Shown here: one piece after another, positions 5,992 through 11,047 of the stretch
How positions within the stretch are numbered: the first letter of the stretch is position 1
Layout of the letters: every line of letters begins with the position of its first letter
Source of the DNA: an uncultured Bacilli bacterium
GTDB lineage: Bacteria; Bacillota_I; Bacilli_A; RF39; UBA660
Length of the DNA: 11,047 bases
Assembly: GCA_947588795.1 (NCBI GenBank)
Contig: CANPZJ010000023.1
Location: 1 to 11,047 of the forward strand
Direction: 5' to 3'
Program-made: the position numbers and the translations under genes
Notes under the pieces: model-generated
What the model was told of the DNA's origin: nothing
The model's input: only the letters and a program-made list of their open reading frames with translations
Database searches by the model: none

Positions 5992-7944
5992 ATGGTTTCA
6001 ATAAATAAAAAATTGATAGATTATGTTGAAAAGAATATATTTCCAATTTATAGTAAAAATGATTCTGGGCATGGAATTGAACATATAAAATATGTTATTG
6101 CAAGAAGTTTAGAATTTGCTAGACAATTTGATGATATTGATTTAGATATGGTTTATGTAGTAGCGGCATTTCATGATTTAGCTCATCATATTGATAAAGA
6201 TAATCATGAGATATTATCAGCTAAATTATTTTATGAAAATGAATGGATGAAAGAATTTTTTACCTATGAACAAAGAAAGATAATTAAAGAAGCAATAGAA
6301 GACCATCGAGCAAGTTTAACATATGAACCAAGAAGTAATTACGGCAAAATAGTTTCATCTGCAGATAGAAATACTGATATAATATCCGTATTAAAAAGAA
6401 CACATGCCTATACTATTAAACATTACCCTGATTTATCCATAGATGAAATGATTAATAGAGCATATAAACATGTATCACAAAAATTTGGTACGGATGGATA
6501 TGCCAAAATATATTGTTATGATAAAGATTATGAAAATTTTAAAAAAGATGTAGGAATTTTAATAAAAAATAAATACGAATTTGCAGTAAAATATATGGAG
6601 GTAAATAGAATTATGGATATTAAAGAAAAAGCAAAATTGTTTGCAATACAAGCTCATATGGGACAAATTAGAAAAAGTGAACCTGATAAACCGATGATAA
6701 TACACCCAATTGGGGTAGGCCAATTATTAGAATCGTTTGGATATGATGATAATGTAGTTGCAGCCGGTTATTTACATGATGTTGTGGAAGATACAAAATA
6801 TACAATTGAAGATATTGAAGAAAAGTTTGGCAAAGATATTGCTAACTTAGTAATGGGTGCATCTGAACCTGATAAATCACTATCTTGGGAAGAACGTAAA
6901 AAACATACAATTGAAGAAACCAAAAAATTACCTCTTAGAAATAAATTAGTAATTTGTGCAGATAAAATAAATAATTTGGAAGACTTATTTTTAAAATTTG
7001 AAAAAAGTGGCCAAAGAGATTTTAGTGCATTTAAAAGGGGAGAGAAATTTCAAAGATGGTATTACACAAGTATTTATGAAAGTTTAATAGAAGGAGAAGA
7101 TAAAGATTTACCTATATTTCAAAGATTAAAAGACATTTTAGATAAAGTATTTTATAAAAAAGAAGATTTATTTTTAAGAGATACAATTTTTGTAGATAAT
7201 CAAGATTATTATAAAAAATTAAAACAATTACATGCTCAAAAGATTGAATTGCAAAGATTAAAATCATTAGTAACACTTTCTAAACCTTTTGTTATTGAAT
7301 TTACTGGTACTCCTAGAACAGGAAAAACTACAATAATAAACAATTTATATGATTTCTTCAAAAAGGGAGGCTTTAATGTTTCTTTGATAGAGGAATTTAC
7401 AACCTCTAAATATTATAAGGAAAATTTAAAAAATAGTTTTGATGAAATGGGATTAGTTGATAGAAATATTGCAATCATGGAAGAAGTTTATAAACAATTG
7501 CAAATAGCTCTTTCATCTTCTAAAGAAATAATATTAATTGATAGATCATTAAATGATAGGCAAATATGGAATTATAGAATATTTTCTCAAGGTGATATGA
7601 GAGAAGATGTATATTTAAGTATAAAAGAAAAATATGCAAAATTATCTAAACAATTAATCGATTTTTTAGTAGTAACTTATGCTGATTCTTTAACTTCTTT
7701 AAGAAGAGATTATAATTCGAGTTTGGCACTAGAAAAAAGAAGCTTTTTAAATGAAGATAATATAAACGAATATAATGAAAGTTTGCAAGCTTTAAAAGAA
7801 TTATTTAATGAAAGTGTAGATTCAATGACTTTCTTAGATACTTCCAAAATGAATATGAATGATGTATCTATAGAAATAGCTTCTCAAGTATTGCCTGTTA
7901 TGAGAAAAAGATATATTAAAGCATTTCAACAAAATTTAAAATAA
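5992..7944 (+). CDS. Three-domain fusion: HD phosphohydrolase - RelA/SpoT-type HD hydrolase - P-loop kinase
   Basis: The protein is 650 residues in three parts. (1) Residues about 1-200 form a classical HD domain, with H31 in SGHGIEH, H61-D62 in FHDLAHH, H105 and D125 in SADRNTD. (2) Residues about 208-390 form a RelA/SpoT/MESH1-type HD domain. It has R227, H238 (IIHP), H262-D263 with E266-D267 (LHDVVEDT), and D324...N328 (ADKINNL). These match the full metal and catalytic set of (p)ppGpp 3'-pyrophosphohydrolases, and there is no synthetase domain. (3) Residues about 430-640 form a P-loop kinase, with GTPRTGKTT at 439-447, a DRS motif at 517-519 (IILIDRS), and a LID-like R570/R571...R583, resembling deoxynucleoside/thymidylate kinases. 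Probably cytosolic. Substrates are not determinable; nucleotide or alarmone turnover, or nucleic-acid end repair as in HD-Pnk enzymes, are candidates. It has its own promoter, and the ABC genes follow after 32 nt. An internal start may give a second product. Confidence 0.85.
   Translation: MVSINKKLIDYVEKNIFPIYSKNDSGHGIEHIKYVIARSLEFARQFDDIDLDMVYVVAAFHDLAHHIDKDNHEILSAKLFYENEWMKEFFTYEQRKIIKEAIEDHRASLTYEPRSNYGKIVSSADRNTDIISVLKRTHAYTIKHYPDLSIDEMINRAYKHVSQKFGTDGYAKIYCYDKDYENFKKDVGILIKNKYEFAVKYMEVNRIMDIKEKAKLFAIQAHMGQIRKSEPDKPMIIHPIGVGQLLESFGYDDNVVAAGYLHDVVEDTKYTIEDIEEKFGKDIANLVMGASEPDKSLSWEERKKHTIEETKKLPLRNKLVICADKINNLEDLFLKFEKSGQRDFSAFKRGEKFQRWYYTSIYESLIEGEDKDLPIFQRLKDILDKVFYKKEDLFLRDTIFVDNQDYYKKLKQLHAQKIELQRLKSLVTLSKPFVIEFTGTPRTGKTTIINNLYDFFKKGGFNVSLIEEFTTSKYYKENLKNSFDEMGLVDRNIAIMEEVYKQLQIALSSSKEIILIDRSLNDRQIWNYRIFSQGDMREDVYLSIKEKYAKLSKQLIDFLVVTYADSLTSLRRDYNSSLALEKRSFLNEDNINEYNESLQALKELFNESVDSMTFLDTSKMNMNDVSIEIASQVLPVMRKRYIKAFQQNLK
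6597..6615 (+). promoter_or_regulatory. Internal ribosome-binding site and in-frame ATG inside the fusion gene
   Basis: GGAGGT (6597-6602) lies 10 nt before an in-frame ATG (6613-6615, Met208) exactly where the first HD domain ends and the RelA/SpoT-type HD domain begins. Translation from here would give a 443-residue protein made of domains 2 and 3 only. This is the best Shine-Dalgarno match in the region, though the spacing is slightly long. Confidence 0.5.
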
Positions 7945-7949
7945 TTATG

Positions 7950-7958
7950 TGGTATACT
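7950..7958 (+). promoter_or_regulatory. Possible extended -10 promoter of ABC operon
   Basis: TGG-TATACT at 7950-7958 fits an extended -10 (TGnTATAAT). No good -35 is seen. The start of transcription would fall near the AGGTGA ribosome-binding site, giving a very short leader. Readthrough from the gene before is also possible, since I see no terminator in the 32-nt gap. Confidence 0.4.
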
Positions 7959-7976
7959 TTTAATAGGTGATATATA

Positions 7977-8831
7977 GTGGAATATAATTTAGAAGTTATA
8001 AATTTAACAAAAAATTATCAAGATTTTAATTTAAAACAAATTAATATAAAATTGCCTACAGGTAAAATTATTGGTCTTATTGGTGAAAATGGCAGTGGTA
8101 AAACTACGACAATTAAAGCTATATTAAATTTAATGACTTATGATAAAGGAAGTATTAAAATATTTGGTAAAGATAGTATAAATTTAACTAAAAAAGAACG
8201 TGAACAAATTGGTATAGTTTTAGATGATAGTTTCTTTTCACCTATTTTAAATGTTAATGATATTAATAAATTAATGAAAGACTTTTATTCTAATTGGAAT
8301 GAAAAATTATATTACGATACAATTAAAAAATTTAAAATACCTTGTAATAAACCACTAAAAGAATTTTCAAGTGGAATGAAAATGAAAATTAAAGTGTTAT
8401 GTGCTATAGCTCATGAACCTAAACTACTAATTTTAGATGAACCTACTAATGGACTAGACCCTATATTTCGTTATGAAATAATTGAACTATTTAATAATTT
8501 TGTCAGTAATGGTGAAAATTCTATTTTAATGACTACCCATATAACAAGTGATTTAGAACATCTTGCGGATGAAATAATATTTATTGATGAAGGTAGTATT
8601 ATTTTAGATGTACCTAAAGATAAAATAGATAATGAATATGGCATAATTGAATTATTAGAAGATGACCTTACTAAGATAAAAAAAGAAGACTATCTAAAAT
8701 GTTTAAAATATAAAAATGAGTGTTATATTTTAGTAAATCCTAAAGATGAATTTCATAAAAAATATTCAAAGTTAGATGTAAGAAAACCAACTTTAGAAGA
8801 AATGATGTTAATGTTAGTGAAGGGAGAATAA
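7977..8831 (+). CDS. ABC transporter ATP-binding protein (ABC-2 type, BcrA/YtrB-like)
   Basis: This 284-residue ATPase would power the permease encoded next. Walker A GENGSGKTT is at 36-44, the signature FSSGM at 130-134, Walker B LLILDEPTNGLD at 150-161 with catalytic Glu155, and the switch His188 in MTTHI. The Q-loop position reads VLDDS (81-85), with Asp where most ABC ATPases have Gln; this variant is familiar in BcrA/YtrB-like exporters. The C-terminal 70 residues have the usual extension of these subunits. It starts with GTG at 7977, with AGGTGA 6 nt upstream. The stop lies 2 nt before the permease start, so the two are coupled. Likely substrates are a peptide antibiotic or bacteriocin, or cell-envelope stress signals. 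No GntR-type regulator, the usual partner of YtrBC-like pairs, is in the window. Confidence 0.92.
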   Translation: MEYNLEVINLTKNYQDFNLKQINIKLPTGKIIGLIGENGSGKTTTIKAILNLMTYDKGSIKIFGKDSINLTKKEREQIGIVLDDSFFSPILNVNDINKLMKDFYSNWNEKLYYDTIKKFKIPCNKPLKEFSSGMKMKIKVLCAIAHEPKLLILDEPTNGLDPIFRYEIIELFNNFVSNGENSILMTTHITSDLEHLADEIIFIDEGSIILDVPKDKIDNEYGIIELLEDDLTKIKKEDYLKCLKYKNECYILVNPKDEFHKKYSKLDVRKPTLEEMMLMLVKGE

Positions 8832-8833
8832 TT

Positions 8834-9508
8834 ATGAATACTATTAAAGGTTTATTGTTAAAAGATTTATATGTATTTAGAAATTTTAAAGGTAATATTA
8901 TTTTTAGTATAATTATGTTTATAATTTTAATTGCCATAGGATCTATGCAAAATGATATTTTTACTATTGGTTCAATTTTATTTTTAATCTTTTTTGGTAT
9001 GAATAGTATCTCATCTTTTTCTTATGATGAAAATGCAGATTCAGATAAATATCTACTATCTTTACCTACTACAAGAAAAGATATTGTTTTATCTAAATAT
9101 TTATTTGTCTTTTTAAATTCTTTTATTTCTATTTTAGTAGGTATTTTAGTTAGTTTTATTATTACTATTTTAGTTAGAGGAAAAGTAGCCAATTTAGGAG
9201 ATTCCCTAAGAATATGCTTTCTAGCCTTTACTAGTGTTTCATTTTTGATGTGCGCAAATGTACCTTGTATTTATAAATGGGGAGTAGAAAAAGGAAGAAT
9301 GCAATCTGTTATTATTCCAGCTTTATTTATCTTTTTATTAGGTATGTTTGGTTCTATACTTTTGTTATTATTTCCCCAAATATATTTAAATATAGATTTA
9401 TTATATGTATTTAAAATATCACCATATATTTGTCTTGTTTTAAATATTTTATTTTATGTTATTTCTTATTTAATTTCATATAGGATATTTCTTAAAAAAT
9501 CTATTTAA
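8834..9508 (+). CDS. ABC-2 type transporter permease
   Basis: This 224-residue integral membrane protein has about six hydrophobic segments, near residues 21-38, 43-62, 91-115, 125-146, 156-182 and 196-220. After the second segment comes FSYDENADSDKYLLSLPTTRKDIVLSKYL (61-90), the conserved cytoplasmic coupling region of ABC-2 permeases, in which a Y-D/E stretch is followed by slPvtRkeiv.sKy. It would form the membrane channel with the ATPase encoded 2 nt upstream. The ribosome-binding site GGGAG lies within the ATPase gene end. The size is normal for this family. The half-transporter probably works as a heterotetramer with two copies of each subunit (family knowledge). Confidence 0.9.
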   Translation: MNTIKGLLLKDLYVFRNFKGNIIFSIIMFIILIAIGSMQNDIFTIGSILFLIFFGMNSISSFSYDENADSDKYLLSLPTTRKDIVLSKYLFVFLNSFISILVGILVSFIITILVRGKVANLGDSLRICFLAFTSVSFLMCANVPCIYKWGVEKGRMQSVIIPALFIFLLGMFGSILLLLFPQIYLNIDLLYVFKISPYICLVLNILFYVISYLISYRIFLKKSI

Positions 9509-9660
9509 ATGAAAAATTCCATTCTTCCTACATAAACCTTTTACGTACTAAACGTAAAGCTTCGGATTGAACAGAATTCTTATATTATAATAGTATCATT
9601 TTTAATGACTATTTTCAATATTAGCATTTGTGGTCTAATATTTTAAATTCCTAATGCAAA
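9509..9660. other. Gene-free spacer after ABC operon with two hairpins
   Basis: No ORF of note is seen here. Two inverted repeats stand out: TTTACGT-actaa-ACGTAAA (9540-9558) and AATATTAG-N10-CTAATATT followed by TT (9617-9644). Either could weakly end the ABC transcript, though neither has a long U run. It may contain the boundary between the resident genes and the mobile element to the right. Confidence 0.4.
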
Positions 9661-9673
9661 ATAAAAAGTTAAT

Positions 9674-9706
9674 CGTTCACTTTTCGTTTACTTTTCGTTC
9701 ACTATA
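9674..9706. repeat. Three tandem 11-bp direct repeats, group 1 (CGTTYACTTTT)
   Basis: CGTTCACTTTT, CGTTTACTTTT and CGTTCACTATA lie head to tail without spacers. The 11-bp period places the sites on one face of the helix, as expected for a DNA-binding protein array. The TCGnnnACTTT frame resembles the three 11-bp Rep-binding repeats of pMV158-type plasmid origins. Confidence 0.75.
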
Positions 9707-9750
9707 ATTTTTTAAAATCAAATTATAAAAAATTATTTTATCAATTTATT

Positions 9751-9783
9751 CGGCAATTTTTTGGCAACTTTTCAGCAATAAAA
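9751..9783. repeat. Three tandem 11-bp direct repeats, group 2 (YRGCAAYTTTT)
   Basis: CGGCAATTTTT, TGGCAACTTTT and CAGCAATAAAA are a second array with the same 11-bp period, starting 44 bp after group 1. The units differ from group 1 mainly in the middle bases (GGCAA versus GTTCA), suggesting a duplicated and diverged binding array. Confidence 0.65.
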
Positions 9784-9885
9784 AACGAACCATAATGGTT
9801 CGAAAGAATTCAACATGGAGCGTATAGAGAAGAAGTCGAATAACTTTTCTCATACTTAATAATAGGTAGTAATAACTACTAACTA
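9778..9885 (-). ncRNA. Possible small minus-strand RNA
   Basis: A minus-strand promoter candidate (TTTCAA, 16-nt spacer, TATAAT; 9919-9892) is followed about 80 nt later by a clear intrinsic terminator (9802-9780), predicting a transcript of about 105 nt. Inside it GAGAAAAGT at 9854-9846 pairs with ACTTCTTCTC at 9837-9828 with a bulge, and TAGTAGT/ATTACTA pairing is possible near the 5' end. A 35-codon frame (9853-9746) reads through the terminator, has no ribosome-binding site and is probably not coding. Small antisense RNAs next to replication control regions are common in plasmids; the role here is inference. Confidence 0.35.
9780..9802 (-). terminator. Intrinsic terminator, minus strand
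   Basis: The inverted repeat CGAACCAT-A-ATGGTTCG (9786-9802) is followed on the minus strand by six T (9785-9780). On the plus strand the downstream bases are AAAG, so it works only leftwards, where no recognisable protein gene lies upstream of it. Confidence 0.65.
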
Positions 9886-9891
9886 ATATAA

Positions 9892-9919
9892 ATTATACTA
9901 TATATTTTACATTTTGAAA
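9892..9919 (-). promoter_or_regulatory. Minus-strand promoter candidate
   Basis: TTTCAA (9919-9914), a 16-nt spacer and a perfect TATAAT (9897-9892), directed towards the leftward terminator at 9802-9780. Confidence 0.4.
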
Positions 9920-9956
9920 CAATAAATTGTAAAATTTAACATTTAAAATAGTAAAA

Positions 9957-9968
9957 ATTTCTAGAAAT
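9957..9968. promoter_or_regulatory. Palindromic operator candidate ATTTCTAGAAAT
   Basis: A perfect 12-bp palindrome sits 4 bp upstream of the -10 box of the following gene, in the spacer where a repressor could block RNA polymerase. A related 10-bp palindrome AGAAATTTCT (9992-10001) with the same half-sites lies between the ribosome-binding site and the ATG. Confidence 0.4.
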
Positions 9969-9969
9969 A

Positions 9970-9978
9970 TGCTATAAT
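9970..9978 (+). promoter_or_regulatory. Extended -10 promoter of the 72-residue ORF
   Basis: TGC-TATAAT (9970-9978) is a perfect extended -10. The -35 region is poor. Transcription would start near 9985, just before the ribosome-binding site AAAGGAGA (9987-9994). Confidence 0.6.
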
Positions 9979-10001
9979 TGGTGTGTAAAGGAGAAATTTC
10001 T

Positions 10002-10220
10002 ATGGAAATTAGTTGTTATGTTTATTGGGGACAAGATGATGACGAAAAAATAATATTTGTTGAAAAAAAGACTTTACCTGCAAATGATGAAAGAGTTATA
10101 AAATATCAGAGTGAATATGCTAATATTCAAGCATATGCTAAAGAAAATGGATATAGAATTTTAGATATTGCTTTAGTATCTGAAGAAGATTATGCAAATG
10201 TAAATGTTAAAAGTAGATAG
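10002..10220 (+). CDS. Hypothetical small protein (72 aa), mobile-element associated
   Basis: I do not recognise this protein. It is acidic, begins MEISCYVYWGQDDDEK, and contains aromatic and charged residues without a transmembrane segment, signal peptide or clear helix-turn-helix. The pattern of alternating hydrophobic strands at the start and helix in the middle (residues about 30-50) suggests a compact alpha/beta fold. The ATG at 10002 is chosen because AAAGGAGA lies 7 nt upstream; the in-frame TTG at 9978 lies inside the -10 box. It is 15 nt before the next gene and probably in one operon with it. It sits between plasmid-like repeats and a MOBV oriT, in the position where small copy-control or accessory proteins are found on such elements, but it does not look like CopG. 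Confidence 0.7.
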   Translation: MEISCYVYWGQDDDEKIIFVEKKTLPANDERVIKYQSEYANIQAYAKENGYRILDIALVSEEDYANVNVKSR

Positions 10221-10235
10221 AAATTGGGGCTACTT

Positions 10236-10838
10236 ATGTTTGTAAAAAATAAAGTTATTGACAACAATAAAATTCAAGAAGTAATTGAAAGTAGAAACTT
10301 ACTGACATATGATTCAATAATGAAAGATTGGCATGATGTGTTAGAAATGAGTAATGAACTTGAAACAGAACTTGGCACAATAGAAATTAAAGAGCCAGAA
10401 ATTAAAAATGAAGAATTTAGTTTTTATGAATTGTATGATATTGAATTTAAAGGTATTTTATATGGTTTAACTCTAAATGAATTAGAGTATATTATTGAAA
10501 ATAATTGCTTTAATTTTGATGAAAATAACATATTAGATTATAGATGTAAAATGAATATTAATCGAATAATTAATTATTATAAGCAAATTGTTTCTGATTT
10601 AATTAATTGCATGCAAAAAGAAACTATTGGAAGTTATTTTCAAAGATTTGGTGATTTATTTCATATGAGTGCTCATGGCTTGGAAATAGCAACATTTTTA
10701 GGCTTAAATAGAGATGGTGTTGAACTTACACCAGAAGGTAAAAAATTAAAGACTTGTATAGATAATATTAGGCAATTACACATTGATGAACTTAAGCAAA
10801 GAGCAGCAGTATCTAAGCATAGTCCAAGTTCAAGATAG
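10236..10838 (+). CDS. Hypothetical protein (200 aa), mobile-element associated
   Basis: I do not recognise this protein. It is soluble, largely helical and acidic in the first half (many E and D, residues 12-100). Residues about 126-165 contain QRFGDLFHMSAHGLEIATFLGLNRDGVELTPEGKK, which may hold a helix pair. There is no HUH motif, Walker motif or transmembrane segment. The ATG at 10236 is preferred over an in-frame TTG at 10224; a GGGG at 10226-10229, 6 nt upstream, is the only ribosome-binding candidate. It is second in an operon with the 72-residue gene, ends 141 nt before a MOBV oriT hairpin, and so is probably cargo or an accessory gene of the mobilizable element. The size is close to RepB of pMV158, but the replication motifs are absent. 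Confidence 0.7.
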   Translation: MFVKNKVIDNNKIQEVIESRNLLTYDSIMKDWHDVLEMSNELETELGTIEIKEPEIKNEEFSFYELYDIEFKGILYGLTLNELEYIIENNCFNFDENNILDYRCKMNINRIINYYKQIVSDLINCMQKETIGSYFQRFGDLFHMSAHGLEIATFLGLNRDGVELTPEGKKLKTCIDNIRQLHIDELKQRAAVSKHSPSSR

Positions 10839-10904
10839 AAGATAAACATTAATAGATGTATTTTTGTTTGGAAAATTTAATTACAACATTTTGCAATTCA
10901 AAAA

Positions 10905-10944
10905 AACATAATTTTGCTTGGCTTATGCCTTGCTTAATTATGTT
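10905..10944. repeat. Nested inverted repeat upstream of oriT
   Basis: AACATAATT (10905-10913) and AATTATGTT (10936-10944) are perfect 9-bp arms. Inside them lie two copies of TTGCTT flanking GGC-TTAT-GCC, giving a two-tier hairpin with a symmetric internal loop. It is not followed by a U run, so it is not a standard terminator. A role in transfer-protein binding or element-end structure is possible. Confidence 0.6.
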
Positions 10945-10960
10945 ATATAAAAGGGTTTCA

Positions 10961-10978
10961 AAAGGGAATTTTCCCTTT
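10961..10978. repeat. 18-bp perfect inverted repeat AAAGGGAA-TT-TTCCCTTT
   Basis: Two 8-bp arms (10961-10968 and 10971-10978) lie directly before the oriT stem, with no space between them except one base. The position suggests an accessory hairpin of the transfer origin. Confidence 0.6.
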
Positions 10979-10979
10979 G

Positions 10980-11017
10980 CACACCGTTATTGGCTCTGCC
11001 AATAGCGTAGTGTGTTA
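10980..11017 (+). other. oriT: Origin of transfer (oriT), MOBV/pMV158 type, with nick site
   Basis: CACAC (10980-10984) and CGTTATTGGC (10985-10994), loop TCT, GCCAATAGCG (10998-11007) then TAGTGTG (11008-11014) form a long stem: 10 bp with one G-T, a 2-nt TA bulge, then CACAC/GTGTG. The TAGTGTG followed by TTA (11015-11017) is exactly the nick sequence TAGTGTG/TTA known from pMV158 MobM and related MOBV relaxases. The nick falls between 11014 and 11015. In such elements the relaxase gene follows on the same strand, so mobV/pre should begin just right of 11047. Confidence 0.85.
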
Positions 11018-11038
11018 CCATTTCGGAAAAATGGTTTT
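11017..11038. repeat. Hairpin directly after the nick site, terminator-like
   Basis: ACCATTT (11017-11023), loop CGGAA, AAATGGT (11029-11035), then TTT. It could be a short terminator or a second structured part of oriT, just upstream of the expected relaxase gene. Confidence 0.45.
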
Positions 11039-11047
11039 ATTAAAGCC

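Noticed and set aside
8740..8937. Minus-strand 65-codon frame over the ABC gene junction
   Set aside because: It is a shadow of the ATPase end and the first membrane segment of the permease.
9674..9783. CRISPR array
   Set aside because: The units are 11 bp in direct contact, with no spacers of 30 bp and no cas genes.
9746..9853. 35-codon minus-strand frame beginning MRKVIRLLLY
   Set aside because: It has no ribosome-binding site and reads straight through a strong terminator and the second 11-bp repeat array; low-complexity repeats explain the frame.
10236..10838. RepB-like replication initiator
   Set aside because: Size and position fit pMV158 RepB, but there is no HUH metal motif and no catalytic tyrosine context; the short YGLT resemblance is too little.
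11003..11008. TAGCGT as the CS-6 of a plasmid single-strand origin
   Set aside because: The six bases are part of the oriT stem and too short to support an ssoA by themselves.

Overview
This is a very A+T-rich window, roughly three-quarters A+T by eye. It carries Gram-positive style ribosome-binding sites (AAGGTG, AAGGAG, GGAGG) and sigma-A-like promoters (TATAAT). The proteins are lysine-, asparagine- and isoleucine-rich. This suggests a low-GC Bacillota, such as a gut Bacilli/RF39- or Erysipelotrichia-like lineage; that placement is inference. Every tryptophan I traced is TGG. All stops are TAA or TAG except uvrB, which ends in the TGA of an ATGA overlap. The standard bacterial code (table 11) therefore fits better than the Mycoplasma code.

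Left part (1-3250). A ToxN/AbiQ-family type III toxin, cut by the left edge, converges on a minus-strand uvrB-SDR operon. The two 3' ends overlap by 4 bases and share one bidirectional terminator hairpin. The antitoxin RNA repeats of the type III system would lie just left of the window.

Middle (3300-9510). Plus-strand genes, mostly with their own promoters, encode a GNAT acetyltransferase, a thymidylate-kinase-like P-loop kinase, a small M3-like zinc peptidase, an unusual 650-residue three-domain protein and an ABC ATPase/permease pair. The three-domain protein is a classical HD phosphohydrolase, then a RelA/SpoT(MESH1)-type HD hydrolase, then a P-loop nucleotide kinase. An internal GGAGGT and ATG lie at the junction between the two HD domains. 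A CCA-encoding tRNA-Gly(CCC) with its own terminator lies on the minus strand between the kinase and the peptidase.

Right part (9510-11047). This looks like the start of a mobilizable element. A gene-poor stretch holds two groups of three 11-bp direct repeats, resembling the Rep-binding repeats of pMV158-type rolling-circle plasmids. It also holds a possible small minus-strand RNA and a palindromic operator candidate. Two unrecognised genes (72 and 200 residues) follow. Last come several hairpins, including a convincing MOBV (MobM/Pre) origin of transfer with the nick sequence TAGTGTG/TTA at 11008-11017. A MobV relaxase gene is expected just beyond the right edge.

The strongest points for follow-up are the HD-RelHD-kinase fusion with its internal start, the MOBV oriT together with the 11-bp repeats, and the edge-truncated type III toxin.
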